Shown here in pieces: positions 1 to 5,375 of a stretch of DNA of 5,544 nucleotides; the first letter of the stretch is position 1, and each line of letters opens with the position of its first letter. The stretch covers positions 1 through 5,544 of the forward strand of contig CAMLEQ010000276.1 of the NCBI GenBank assembly GCA_946479015.1, in the 5' to 3' direction. Origin of the DNA: an uncultured Gemmatimonadota bacterium (GTDB lineage: Bacteria > Gemmatimonadota > Gemmatimonadetes > Gemmatimonadales > Gemmatimonadaceae). A model generated the notes under the pieces. It was not told where the DNA came from. It saw only the letters and a list, made by a program, of their open reading frames with translations, and did not search any database. The position numbers and the translations under genes were made by a program.

Positions 1-45
1 CGCCGCCCGCCCGGCCTGTGGTGTCTCGCCCCGCCGCCCCGCCGC

Positions 46-91
46 GGGGGGGGGGCGGGCGGGGCCGGGGGGGGGGGGGGGGGGGGGCGGG
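46..91. repeat. G-homopolymer tracts (10 G and 21 G)
   Basis: There is an uninterrupted run of 10 G at 46-55 and one of 21 G at 67-87, joined by short G-rich spacers with single or double C. At least four G runs lie within 45 bases, so the plus strand could form G-quadruplexes and the minus strand is C-rich. The tract lies downstream of the leftward exported-protein gene and inside no gene I can support. It may be a true simple-sequence tract prone to length change. It may also be a sequencing artefact, because two-colour Illumina chemistry reports lost signal as G, often near contig ends. I cannot tell which from the sequence alone. Confidence 0.9.
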
Positions 92-94
92 CGC

Positions 95-151
95 CGGGGC
101 TCATCGCCCCGAGCCGAGCGCCGGCGAGCGCACCGTAGCGCGCTCGTCGGC
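95..151 (-). terminator. Tandem hairpin, possible terminator of the leftward unit
   Basis: Just past the leftward stop codon (154-156), bases 120-131 pair with 140-151: 11 of 12 positions pair around an 8-base loop. A second, shorter hairpin follows (95-100 with 106-111, loop 101-105). Both are strong GC stems, placed where an end-of-transcript signal for the minus-strand pair would be expected. No U-tract follows (the transcript continues into C-rich sequence), so this is not a classical intrinsic terminator. It may instead stabilise the 3' end. Confidence 0.4.
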
Positions 152-153
152 GC

Positions 154-633
154 TCAGCGTCCGCGCCCGCGCGTCTTGCGGAGCCCCATCCCGAAGCGCC
201 CACCCCCGCCGTAGCCCACCTCCAGGAACGGCACCACGCCGTTCCAGTTCGGCCCCTCCAGGCCGACGAAGAGCGAGACCACGCCGCTCCAGTTCCGGAT
301 GCGGTCGTAGCGCGCGCCGATCCCGCCGCCGGCATACGGCGCCCAGCGCGCGGTGAAATCGGGGTCGAGCAGGAAGCGTCCCACGAGCTCGGCGCGCGCG
401 CTCAGGCCGGTCTCGCCGTGCCGCGTCGATCCTCCCAGCGCGCCCACCAGCGCCGTGCGCAGGTTGCGCCCCGCGGGCACGGAGAGCTCGGCCCCCGCCT
501 GCACCGCCGTGATGCTCGACGCGAGCACGTCCACGCGCCCCGCCGATTGTACCCCCGTCTCGACCGACTGCGCGGCGGCGCTCGCGGCGCCGCCAAGCAG
601 CAGAAGCGCCGCGAGCACGATCGCGTGCCTCAC
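154..633 (-). CDS. Small exported protein, candidate outer-membrane beta-barrel
   Basis: This is a 159-residue protein from a GTG start whose GTGA overlaps the stop of the upstream phosphatidyltransferase gene, implying translational coupling. Residues 1-22 form a signal peptide: R2-H3, a hydrophobic stretch AIVLAALLLLGG, then an Ala-rich cleavage region ending near A21/Q22. The mature part (about 137 residues) has many glycines and alternating polar/apolar segments, including APYAGGGIGARYD (98-110), VVSLFVGLEG (118-127) and VVPFLEVGYGGGGRFGMGL (133-151). This style is typical of small outer-membrane beta-barrel proteins. The C-terminus is a basic tail (KTRGRGR) and not the usual terminal aromatic residue, so barrel insertion is not certain. 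The reading frame is open far upstream to 1302, but that extension overlaps the phosphatidyltransferase gene and reads as frame-shadow sequence, so I start at the GTG. I do not recognise a specific family. Confidence 0.72.
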   Translation of the reverse strand: MRHAIVLAALLLLGGAASAAAQSVETGVQSAGRVDVLASSITAVQAGAELSVPAGRNLRTALVGALGGSTRHGETGLSARAELVGRFLLDPDFTARWAPYAGGGIGARYDRIRNWSGVVSLFVGLEGPNWNGVVPFLEVGYGGGGRFGMGLRKTRGRGR

Positions 634-1157
634 GAGCGCACCCGCGTCCGGTGGAGGGCGATGGTGTAGTCGGCGATCGCCCACGCCGAGGCGATCGCGA
701 TCGCGGGGAGCAGCATCGGGAAGAGCGACGGACGGAGCAGGAGGAGCAGGAGCGCGAGCAACTGCAGCGCCGTGACCACCTTCCCCGACCAGCGCGCCTT
801 GAACTTTCCCGCATCGAGCCCCGGCGTGACGTACGCCACGAAGAAGCCGATGGCGATCGCGAAGTCGCGTGAGAGGACGATGAAGTAGTCGGTGGTGCCG
901 ATCGTGCCGTCGAAGAGGAAGGCGGAGATGGCCACGAGGACGAACGTCTTGTCGGCGACCGGGTCGAGGAGCGCCCCGAGCTGCGTGGTCTGCCCGCGGC
1001 GGGCGAGCCAGCCGTCGAGCAGGTCGGTGAGTGCCGCCGCGCTCAGCAGCGCGACGCGCGCCCCGGTCCCCTGCACGAGCACGAACGCCGCCGCCAACGG
1101 GAATCGGGCGAGCGACAGCAGGTTGGGAAGGGTGAGGAGGCGCGGGGTGGTGGGCAC
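630..1157 (-). CDS. CDP-alcohol phosphatidyltransferase (PgsA/cardiolipin synthase type)
   Basis: This 175-residue integral membrane enzyme joins a CDP-activated lipid to an alcohol (glycerol 3-phosphate or phosphatidylglycerol) in phospholipid synthesis at the inner membrane. The family signature D-x2-D-G-x2-A-R-...-G-x3-D-x3-D is present: D45, D48-G49, A52-R53, G61, D65 and D69. The four Asp bind the metal and the CDP-lipid. AR and G are separated by 7 residues, one fewer than the usual 8 or more. The N-terminus (TLPNLLSLARFP, 9-20) matches the conserved start of the family, and length and hydrophobic segments (about 21-43, 72-82, 92-110, 127-163) are normal. SRD at 96-98 and KARWSGKVVTALQ (120-132) recall cardiolipin-synthase-type members as much as PgsA, so I withhold a symbol. 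The GTG start at 1157-1155 has no Shine-Dalgarno sequence. It is the first gene of a two-gene unit. Confidence 0.88.
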   Translation of the reverse strand: MPTTPRLLTLPNLLSLARFPLAAAFVLVQGTGARVALLSAAALTDLLDGWLARRGQTTQLGALLDPVADKTFVLVAISAFLFDGTIGTTDYFIVLSRDFAIAIGFFVAYVTPGLDAGKFKARWSGKVVTALQLLALLLLLLRPSLFPMLLPAIAIASAWAIADYTIALHRTRVRS

Positions 1158-1163
1158 GGAGAC

Positions 1164-1169
1164 AAGTTA
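1164..1169 (-). promoter_or_regulatory. Possible -10 element of a leaderless phosphatidyltransferase transcript
   Basis: On the minus strand the hexamer TAACTT ends 6 bases before the GTG start. It keeps the first two and last bases of the TATAAT consensus. With no purine-rich ribosome binding site upstream, a transcript beginning at or next to the GTG is plausible. No convincing -35 element lies at the expected spacing, and the E1 repeat begins about 20 bases farther upstream. This is weak evidence from one short match. Confidence 0.22.
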
Positions 1170-1188
1170 GTCGCGAGGTGGTAGGGGA

Positions 1189-1396
1189 GAATAGGAGGTG
1201 GTGGCTGGACCACCGAAGGACGCGTGTCGCGTGTGGGGAACTGACGGGATGAGGAGGGAGGTACGGCGCGCGTAGGGCGGGATGTAGAGAAAGTCCATCC
1301 ACAGCCGAGCCTACACGCGCTCTACCCCAGCCCCTCTCTCCGTCAGTTCCCTACACGCGACACGCGTCCTTCGGTGGTCTACCGACCATGTCCTAG
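1189..1396 (-). repeat. Long palindromic intergenic element, copy E1 (inverted orientation)
   Basis: The core is 1208-1379. Bases 1208-1247 pair with 1340-1379 as a 40-bp stem broken only by one G-T wobble (1235/1352). The inner arms pair less well, and a central segment of about 50 bases is unpaired. Flank similarity to the other copies extends left to 1189 (22 of 26 positions match 5370-5395 at the left end of E3) and right to 1396 (18 of 21 match the inverted left end of E2). The centre contains the inverted form of the GGACTCTCTCTACA motif of E2 and E3, with one change, so this copy is opposite to them. It fills most of the divergent gap between the phosphatidyltransferase and cyclic-nucleotide-binding genes. 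No ORF is supported inside it. Confidence 0.93.
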
Positions 1397-1450
1397 TTCT
1401 TCCGGCGCCCTCGCCCCGTCCATAGCTTCCCCGCGACCCAATCGCGCCAT

Positions 1451-1455
1451 GGAGG
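1451..1455 (+). promoter_or_regulatory. Ribosome binding site of the cyclic-nucleotide-binding gene
   Basis: GGAGG lies 6 bases before the GTG at 1462. This is the best Shine-Dalgarno match in the window and selects that GTG over the out-of-frame ATG at 1449. Confidence 0.75.
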
Positions 1456-1461
1456 AAGCGA

Positions 1462-1926
1462 GTGTCCACGACCATCGAGCTGCTGCGCGGGTTGCAGATC
1501 TTTCAGGAGCTCACCGACGACGAGCTGGAGCGGGTGGCGGAGGCGTGCGTGGAACGGTCGTACGCGTCCGGCGACTACATCTTCCACGAGGGAGAGCCGG
1601 GGAACCGGCTGTTCGTGATCGTGGAGGGGGAGGTCCGCATCAGCCGCAGCATCCCCGGTGCCGGCGAGGAGGCGCTCGCGGTGCTCAAGCCGGGCGCCAT
1701 GTTCGGCGAGATGTCGGTGTTCGACCGGAGCGAGCGCTCGACCGACGCCATCTCCAACGGCGGCACCCGCGTCGTCACCATCGCCCGCCCCGAGTTCGAG
1801 ATGCTCCTCGACTTCCACCGCGACCTCGCGTACAAGGTGCTCTGGTCCGTGGTCCGGATGTTGAGTGGACGGCTGCGATCGACGAACGAGTCGCTGAGAT
1901 CGGTGTTGGCAATGAGCATGTTCTAG
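1462..1926 (+). CDS. Stand-alone cyclic-nucleotide-binding domain protein (CRP/FNR fold, no HTH)
   Basis: This is a 154-residue cytosolic protein with a GTG start preceded by a strong ribosome binding site. It is a single cNMP-binding domain: an N-terminal helix LLRGLQIFQELTDDEL (7-22), a beta-roll with GDYIFHEGEPGNRLFVIVEG (37-56), and a phosphate-binding cassette FGEMSVFDRSERST (81-94). G82-E83 and R92 align with the Glu and Arg of CRP that hold the cyclic nucleotide ribose and phosphate, so ligand binding is plausible. A C-helix (about 110-150) follows, with LSGRLRSTNESL typical of the dimer helix. The chain ends there: no helix-turn-helix, kinase or channel domain follows. It probably acts as a ligand-responsive partner or allosteric subunit, and the target is unknown. 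It is monocistronic and flanked on both sides by palindromic repeats. Its stop codon is only 2 bases from E2. Confidence 0.9.
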   Translation: MSTTIELLRGLQIFQELTDDELERVAEACVERSYASGDYIFHEGEPGNRLFVIVEGEVRISRSIPGAGEEALAVLKPGAMFGEMSVFDRSERSTDAISNGGTRVVTIARPEFEMLLDFHRDLAYKVLWSVVRMLSGRLRSTNESLRSVLAMSMF

Positions 1927-1928
1927 GT

Positions 1929-2135
1929 CCTGGGACATAGTCGCTAGACCACCAAAGGACGCGTGTCGCGTGTGGGGAACTGACGGGTGGAGGAGGGAGG
2001 TAGAGCGAGAGTAGGTTCGTGTGTAGGTGGACTCTCTCTACATCCCGCCCTACACGCGCTCTACCTCCCTCCTCATTCCGTCAGTTCCCCACACGCCACA
2101 CGCGTTCCATGGTGGTCTAGCGACTAGGTCCCAGG
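1929..2135 (+). repeat. Long palindromic intergenic element, copy E2
   Basis: This is a 207-bp imperfect palindrome. Bases 1929-1986 pair with 2078-2135 without gaps, with mismatches only at 1937, 1955, 1956 and 1967 and a G-T wobble at 1958. After a short poorly paired patch, 1991-2007 pairs perfectly with 2057-2073. About 49 central bases (2008-2056) hold the asymmetric motif GGACTCTCTCTACA. It starts 2 bases after the stop of the cyclic-nucleotide-binding gene and ends 20 bases before the peptidase ATG. As RNA it would be a hairpin of about 79 bp that could act as a terminator, an insulator or a 3'-end stabiliser. No coding frame is supported, although one frame stays open through it into the peptidase gene. 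Confidence 0.94.
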
Positions 2136-2155
2136 CCCCCCACCCCCTACCCCCC
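2130..2155 (-). promoter_or_regulatory. C-rich leader; G-quadruplex-type motif on the minus strand
   Basis: Immediately before the peptidase ATG the plus strand reads C3, AGG, C6, A, C5, TA, C6. The minus strand is therefore G6-TA-G5-T-G6-CCT-G3, which meets the usual four-run definition of a G-quadruplex with very short loops. The leader has no Shine-Dalgarno sequence. Whether the structure forms or affects expression is inference. Confidence 0.5.
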
Positions 2156-3514
2156 ATGACCCGACCCCTATTTCTCATCGCTCTCACCGTCACCGCCGCC
2201 GCCTGCGCGCGAGGCGGGAGCGCGGGGGCCGCCGCTCCCGCGACGCTCGCGCCGGCGCCGAGCCCGGCGAGCGTGGACGCGCGCATCGGGCTCCAGCGCG
2301 ATCCGGAGCTGGCGCGCCTCCTCGCCGACATCTCCCCGGCACGCATCGCGGCCACCGACTCCGCGCTCGTCTCCTTCGGGACGCGGCACGCGATGAGCGA
2401 CACCGTCTCCGACACGCGCGGGGTCGGCGCGGCGCGGCGGTGGATCTTCACCACGCTCTCCAGCTACTCGCGCGACTGCGGCGGCTGCCTGCGCGTGGAA
2501 TACGATCCCGCGATGGTCGTCGTGCAGCGCCACCCGCAGAAGCCGACGGTGCCGATCGTCAACGTGCTCGCCTGGCTCCCCGGCCGCGACACGAGCCGCG
2601 TGGTGGTGATCGGCGGGCACTACGACTCGTGCATCTGCAGCATCGATCCGTTCGATGTCACGAGCGACGCCCCCGGCGCCGATGATGACGGCTCCGGCTC
2701 CTCCGCGGTGATCGAGCTGGCGCGCGTCTTCTCGCGTCATTACCCCAAGGGGCTGGACGCGACGGTGATCTTCGCCCTCTACTCGGGCGAGGAGGAGGGG
2801 CTGCTCGGCTCCACTCACCTCGCCCAGCGGCTGCACGAGCAAGGCTATCGCGTGGCGGCGGGGATGACCGACGACATCGTGGGCAACGTGATCGCCGACG
2901 ACGGCCGGGTGGACTCCACGAGCGTCCGCATCTATTCGGGAGATCCGGACAACGGCCCCGGGCGCGAGCTGGCGCGCTACGCGTGGGGCGCCGGGCTGGT
3001 GTACCAGCCGGCATTCGAGGTGCGCCCCACCTTCCGGCTCGACCGCATCCACCGCGGGGGCGATCACATCCCGTTCTGGCGCGCGGGGGACGCCGCGCTC
3101 CGCTTCAGCGAGCGGCTGGAGAACTACAAGCGCCAGCACCTCCCCACCGACACCATCGGGGCGGTGCGCTTCGGCTACGTGGCGCGCGTGGCGCGGCTGA
3201 ACGCGGCGGTGGTGGGATCGCTCGCCGCGGCGCCGGCGGTGCCCGACAGCGTGACCGCGAGGCGGGATGCCGCGTCGGGAGGACAGCACTGGCTGCTCCG
3301 GTGGAAGCCATCGCCGGGCGCCACGGCGTACGAGGTCCTCGTGCGCCGCACCACCTCGCCGACATGGGAGCGCGTGATCCCGGTGGGATCGGACACCACC
3401 TATCTGCTGGCGGACCAGCTCGACGATCTCTGGGCGGGCGTGCGCGCGGTGGGAGCGGACGGCCATCGCTCGCTGGCGGCGGCGGTGCCGCCCCCGGCGT
3501 TCGTCACGCGATGA
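2156..3514 (+). CDS. M28-family zinc aminopeptidase, exported, with C-terminal FnIII-like domain
   Basis: This is a 452-residue secreted metallopeptidase predicted to release N-terminal amino acids with a two-zinc site. Residues 1-17 form a signal sequence ending AAAC17, a possible though atypical lipobox. A low-complexity Ala/Pro linker follows to about 40. The M28 catalytic domain (about 45-350) retains every expected residue by alignment to the Streptomyces griseus enzyme: H155 and D157 (GGHYDS), D177 (GADDDGSG), E212 as base and E213 as zinc ligand (SGEEEGLLGS), D240 (DDIVGN) and H304 (GGDHIPF). C108/C111 and C159/C161 could form disulfides outside the cytoplasm. Residues about 362-440 look like a fibronectin type III domain (LRWKPSPGATAYEVLVRR). 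I chose the ATG at 2156 because the in-frame region upstream is the E2 repeat and the signal peptide starts here. No Shine-Dalgarno sequence is visible. The stop overlaps the next start (ATGA). Confidence 0.93.
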   Translation: MTRPLFLIALTVTAAACARGGSAGAAAPATLAPAPSPASVDARIGLQRDPELARLLADISPARIAATDSALVSFGTRHAMSDTVSDTRGVGAARRWIFTTLSSYSRDCGGCLRVEYDPAMVVVQRHPQKPTVPIVNVLAWLPGRDTSRVVVIGGHYDSCICSIDPFDVTSDAPGADDDGSGSSAVIELARVFSRHYPKGLDATVIFALYSGEEEGLLGSTHLAQRLHEQGYRVAAGMTDDIVGNVIADDGRVDSTSVRIYSGDPDNGPGRELARYAWGAGLVYQPAFEVRPTFRLDRIHRGGDHIPFWRAGDAALRFSERLENYKRQHLPTDTIGAVRFGYVARVARLNAAVVGSLAAAPAVPDSVTARRDAASGGQHWLLRWKPSPGATAYEVLVRRTTSPTWERVIPVGSDTTYLLADQLDDLWAGVRAVGADGHRSLAAAVPPPAFVTR

Positions 3515-3858
3515 CCGGAACGCTCGCCTTCACCCATCTCATCGCCGACCTGCTCGGCGTGGACGCGTCGCGACTGCGCGACACGTCCACGCTGAGCGGG
3601 CTGCTCATCGCGTCCGCGAGCGCGGCGGGCTTCTCCCCGGTGGGCGCGCCACTGGTGCGCACCCTCCCGAGCGATGACGTGGCCGGCGTGCTCCTCCTCG
3701 ACGGCTGCCACATCGCCATCCACGCCTTCCCCGCGCGGCAGCTCCTGCTGCTCGACGTCCTCGCGCTCGCGAGCACCGATCCGCGCAAGGCGCTGGACGT
3801 CTTCGCGCGGCGCCTCGCGCCGCGCGAGATCCGCAGCGAGACGCGCAGGCGGGGATGA
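3511..3858 (+). CDS. SpeD/AdoMet decarboxylase-fold protein lacking catalytic residues
   Basis: This is a 115-residue protein that starts inside the peptidase stop (ATGA) and ends in the next ATGA. It resembles the core of bacterial S-adenosylmethionine decarboxylase proenzyme: HLIADLLGVD (9-18) matches the HLL-x-LYGC region, VAGVLLLDGCHIAIHAFP (57-74) matches VSGVVxIxESHLxIHTWPE, and DPRKALDVFARRL (90-102) matches the final helix. Compared with the Thermotoga enzyme at a constant offset of 3, the pyruvoyl-forming Ser63 is C66, the processing Ser55 is A58, His68 is kept as H71, the ribose-contacting Glu72 is A75 and the catalytic Cys83 is L86. A normal decarboxylase is therefore unlikely. It could be a pseudoenzyme, a structural partner, or a variant that self-cleaves at Cys. 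No spermidine synthase or other polyamine gene is nearby. The fold call rests on these motifs. The function is unknown. Confidence 0.78.
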   Translation: MTGTLAFTHLIADLLGVDASRLRDTSTLSGLLIASASAAGFSPVGAPLVRTLPSDDVAGVLLLDGCHIAIHAFPARQLLLLDVLALASTDPRKALDVFARRLAPREIRSETRRRG

Positions 3859-5375
3859 GCGGACTCATCGCCGCGCGGCACCTCGCCACGGCGCACCTGA
3901 CGCTGACGGTGCTGGTGCTGCTGTGGGACCTGTACATCGCCGGGCGCACCGCGAAGCTCCGCGCCACGCCGCGCGTGATGGCGTTCCTGAGCGCGCTGCC
4001 GGGACTGCTGCTCGTGCCGGCGCTCGTGGTGTTCCTGGTGTCGAACTCGATGCTCTCCGGCCGCGCGCTCTTCTCCATCGCGTGGGTGTGGCCGGTGACG
4101 GTGGCGCTGGTGGCGGCGCAGGCGGTGTACGCGCTCGCGCGCGGACTGGCGGCGGCCCCGATCGGACTCTCGATCGCCGCGTACGATCTGCTGCTCGCGC
4201 TGATCTACGGCGCGCGCTACGCGATGTTCCTGGGGCAGCCGGTGTCCGCGGGGCTCATGGGTCTCGTCGCCGCGCAGCGCGGGGCGCTGGCGTTCAGCGC
4301 GCAGCCGCTGGCGCTCACCATGCCCTGGTTCCTGTACGTGCCCATCGTCGCCCCCGCCACGCCGGGACGCCCCGGGATGGGAACGCTCCTCCGGACCGCG
4401 GTCGCGGCCCTCGCGGCGGCCTGGGGCACGCTCATGGCGATCGACATTCCGGCCTCGACGCGCGCGGTGCTCAGCTACGAGCGCTACGCGGGGGAGCGGC
4501 TGCAGGAGCGCCCGGACAGCGACTTCGCGATCGGGGTGAAGATCTTCCCCACACTGCACCAGGGGCCGCCCCCGCTCTCGATCCAGAGCGATCTCGCGCT
4601 CGCCGACACGGTGGACGCGGAGGCGCTGGCGATCTACGTGACCCCCGAGGGCGCGGGGGCGGCGACGCTCGACTCGATCGCGCACACGCTCGAGGATGCG
4701 CGCGGGGACCGTCAGCTCCTGGTGGTGCTCGACCTGTCGCGCGAGCACGCCGTCCCCGCGGCCGCGCGCTCGCGCTACTTCGCGGCGCGCGTCGCCGACG
4801 TGGGGCGGATCGCGCGCCGGCTGCGCCCCACGTACGTGGTGCCGGTGCTCGACCCGCGCGGCGCGGCCGAGCGCGCGCTGGGGCGCGTGGACGCGGCGGC
4901 GTGGATCGCCTATCTCGACCAGGCCGCCGCCCAGGTGCACCGCGCCGCGCCGGGCGTGGGGGTGATGGTGCACGTGGGAGGGTTCGGCGCGCGCGACAGC
5001 ACGCTCTACGCGTGGGCCGCATCGCCATCGGCGCCGGTCGACGCGATGGCGCTGAGCCTCCTCCCGTGGCTCGGCGGCGCCGATGCGCTCGACGCCCGCA
5101 TGCGCGCCGCGGACGTCTGGCTCCGCACCGCGCGCTCGCGGAAGCCGCACTGGGTGCTCGAGGCGGGCGGCTTCCCGCTCGCGCACGGCGAGCGCAGCCA
5201 GGCGCGCGCGATCTGGGCGGCGCTCGCCTGGGCCACCAGCCGCTCGACGGTGAAGGGGCTGATCGTGTACGAGGCCGGCGACTACGAGGCACCGGTCGGC
5301 CTCCGCGCCCCAGGCGGTCGGCTGCGGCCGGCGGCGTTGGTGGTGCGGGGAGCGATCCAAGCACTAGGAGAGTAG
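3855..5375 (+). CDS. Polytopic membrane protein with glycoside-hydrolase-like domain
   Basis: This 506-residue protein is coupled to the preceding gene by ATGA. The first ~200 residues hold about six or seven hydrophobic helices (near 10-29, 43-64, 72-96, 103-126, 130-147, 150-168 and 178-197). The rest (about 205-500) is soluble and looks like a TIM-barrel hydrolase of the clan GH-A kind. It has repeating strand-helix units: LAIYVTPEG (258-266), QLLVVLDL (287-294), YVVPVLDP (327-334), VGVMVHVGG (368-376), HWVLEAGGFP (432-441) and GLIVYEAGDY (468-477). E435 sits where the nucleophile Glu of such barrels lies (compare TETGWP), and ERSQARAIWAALAWA after it resembles the helix that follows in GH families. 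At the acid/base strand, D333 replaces the usual Asn-Glu. Glycosidase activity is therefore uncertain. The stop TAG lies within sequence shared with the E3 repeat edge. I do not recognise a named family. Confidence 0.8.
   Translation: MSGLIAARHLATAHLTLTVLVLLWDLYIAGRTAKLRATPRVMAFLSALPGLLLVPALVVFLVSNSMLSGRALFSIAWVWPVTVALVAAQAVYALARGLAAAPIGLSIAAYDLLLALIYGARYAMFLGQPVSAGLMGLVAAQRGALAFSAQPLALTMPWFLYVPIVAPATPGRPGMGTLLRTAVAALAAAWGTLMAIDIPASTRAVLSYERYAGERLQERPDSDFAIGVKIFPTLHQGPPPLSIQSDLALADTVDAEALAIYVTPEGAGAATLDSIAHTLEDARGDRQLLVVLDLSREHAVPAAARSRYFAARVADVGRIARRLRPTYVVPVLDPRGAAERALGRVDAAAWIAYLDQAAAQVHRAAPGVGVMVHVGGFGARDSTLYAWAASPSAPVDAMALSLLPWLGGADALDARMRAADVWLRTARSRKPHWVLEAGGFPLAHGERSQARAIWAALAWATSRSTVKGLIVYEAGDYEAPVGLRAPGGRLRPAALVVRGAIQALGE

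Noticed and set aside
18..356. Plus-strand 112-residue frame over the G tracts
   Set aside because: It is Gly/Arg/Pro/Ser low-complexity translation of GC-rich DNA, antisense to the exported-protein gene and without a ribosome binding site.
634..1302. N-terminal extension of the exported-protein frame to 1302
   Set aside because: It overlaps the phosphatidyltransferase in another frame and part of the E1 repeat. The signal peptide begins at the GTG at 633.
1397..1450. Sigma70-like promoter for the cyclic-nucleotide-binding gene (TAGCTT near 1423)
   Set aside because: It matches only three consensus bases and has no credible -35 element, so it is not distinguishable from chance.
1925..2140. 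Target-site duplication around E2
   Set aside because: No convincing short direct repeat flanks the palindrome, so transposition cannot be shown from this copy alone.
2027..2155. Upstream ATG for the peptidase at 2027
   Set aside because: The 43 extra residues would be translated from the E2 repeat and would bury the signal peptide that starts at 2156.
2168..3466. 432-residue minus-strand open frame opposite the peptidase
   Set aside because: It has biased composition (Arg, His, Ala), no recognisable motif, and lies fully antisense to a complete M28 peptidase.
3504..5360. 618-residue open frame on the minus strand opposite the SpeD-like and membrane-protein genes
   Set aside because: It is Arg/His-rich low-complexity sequence with no domain pattern, a typical antisense shadow in GC-rich DNA. 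The plus strand has coupled genes with clear motifs.
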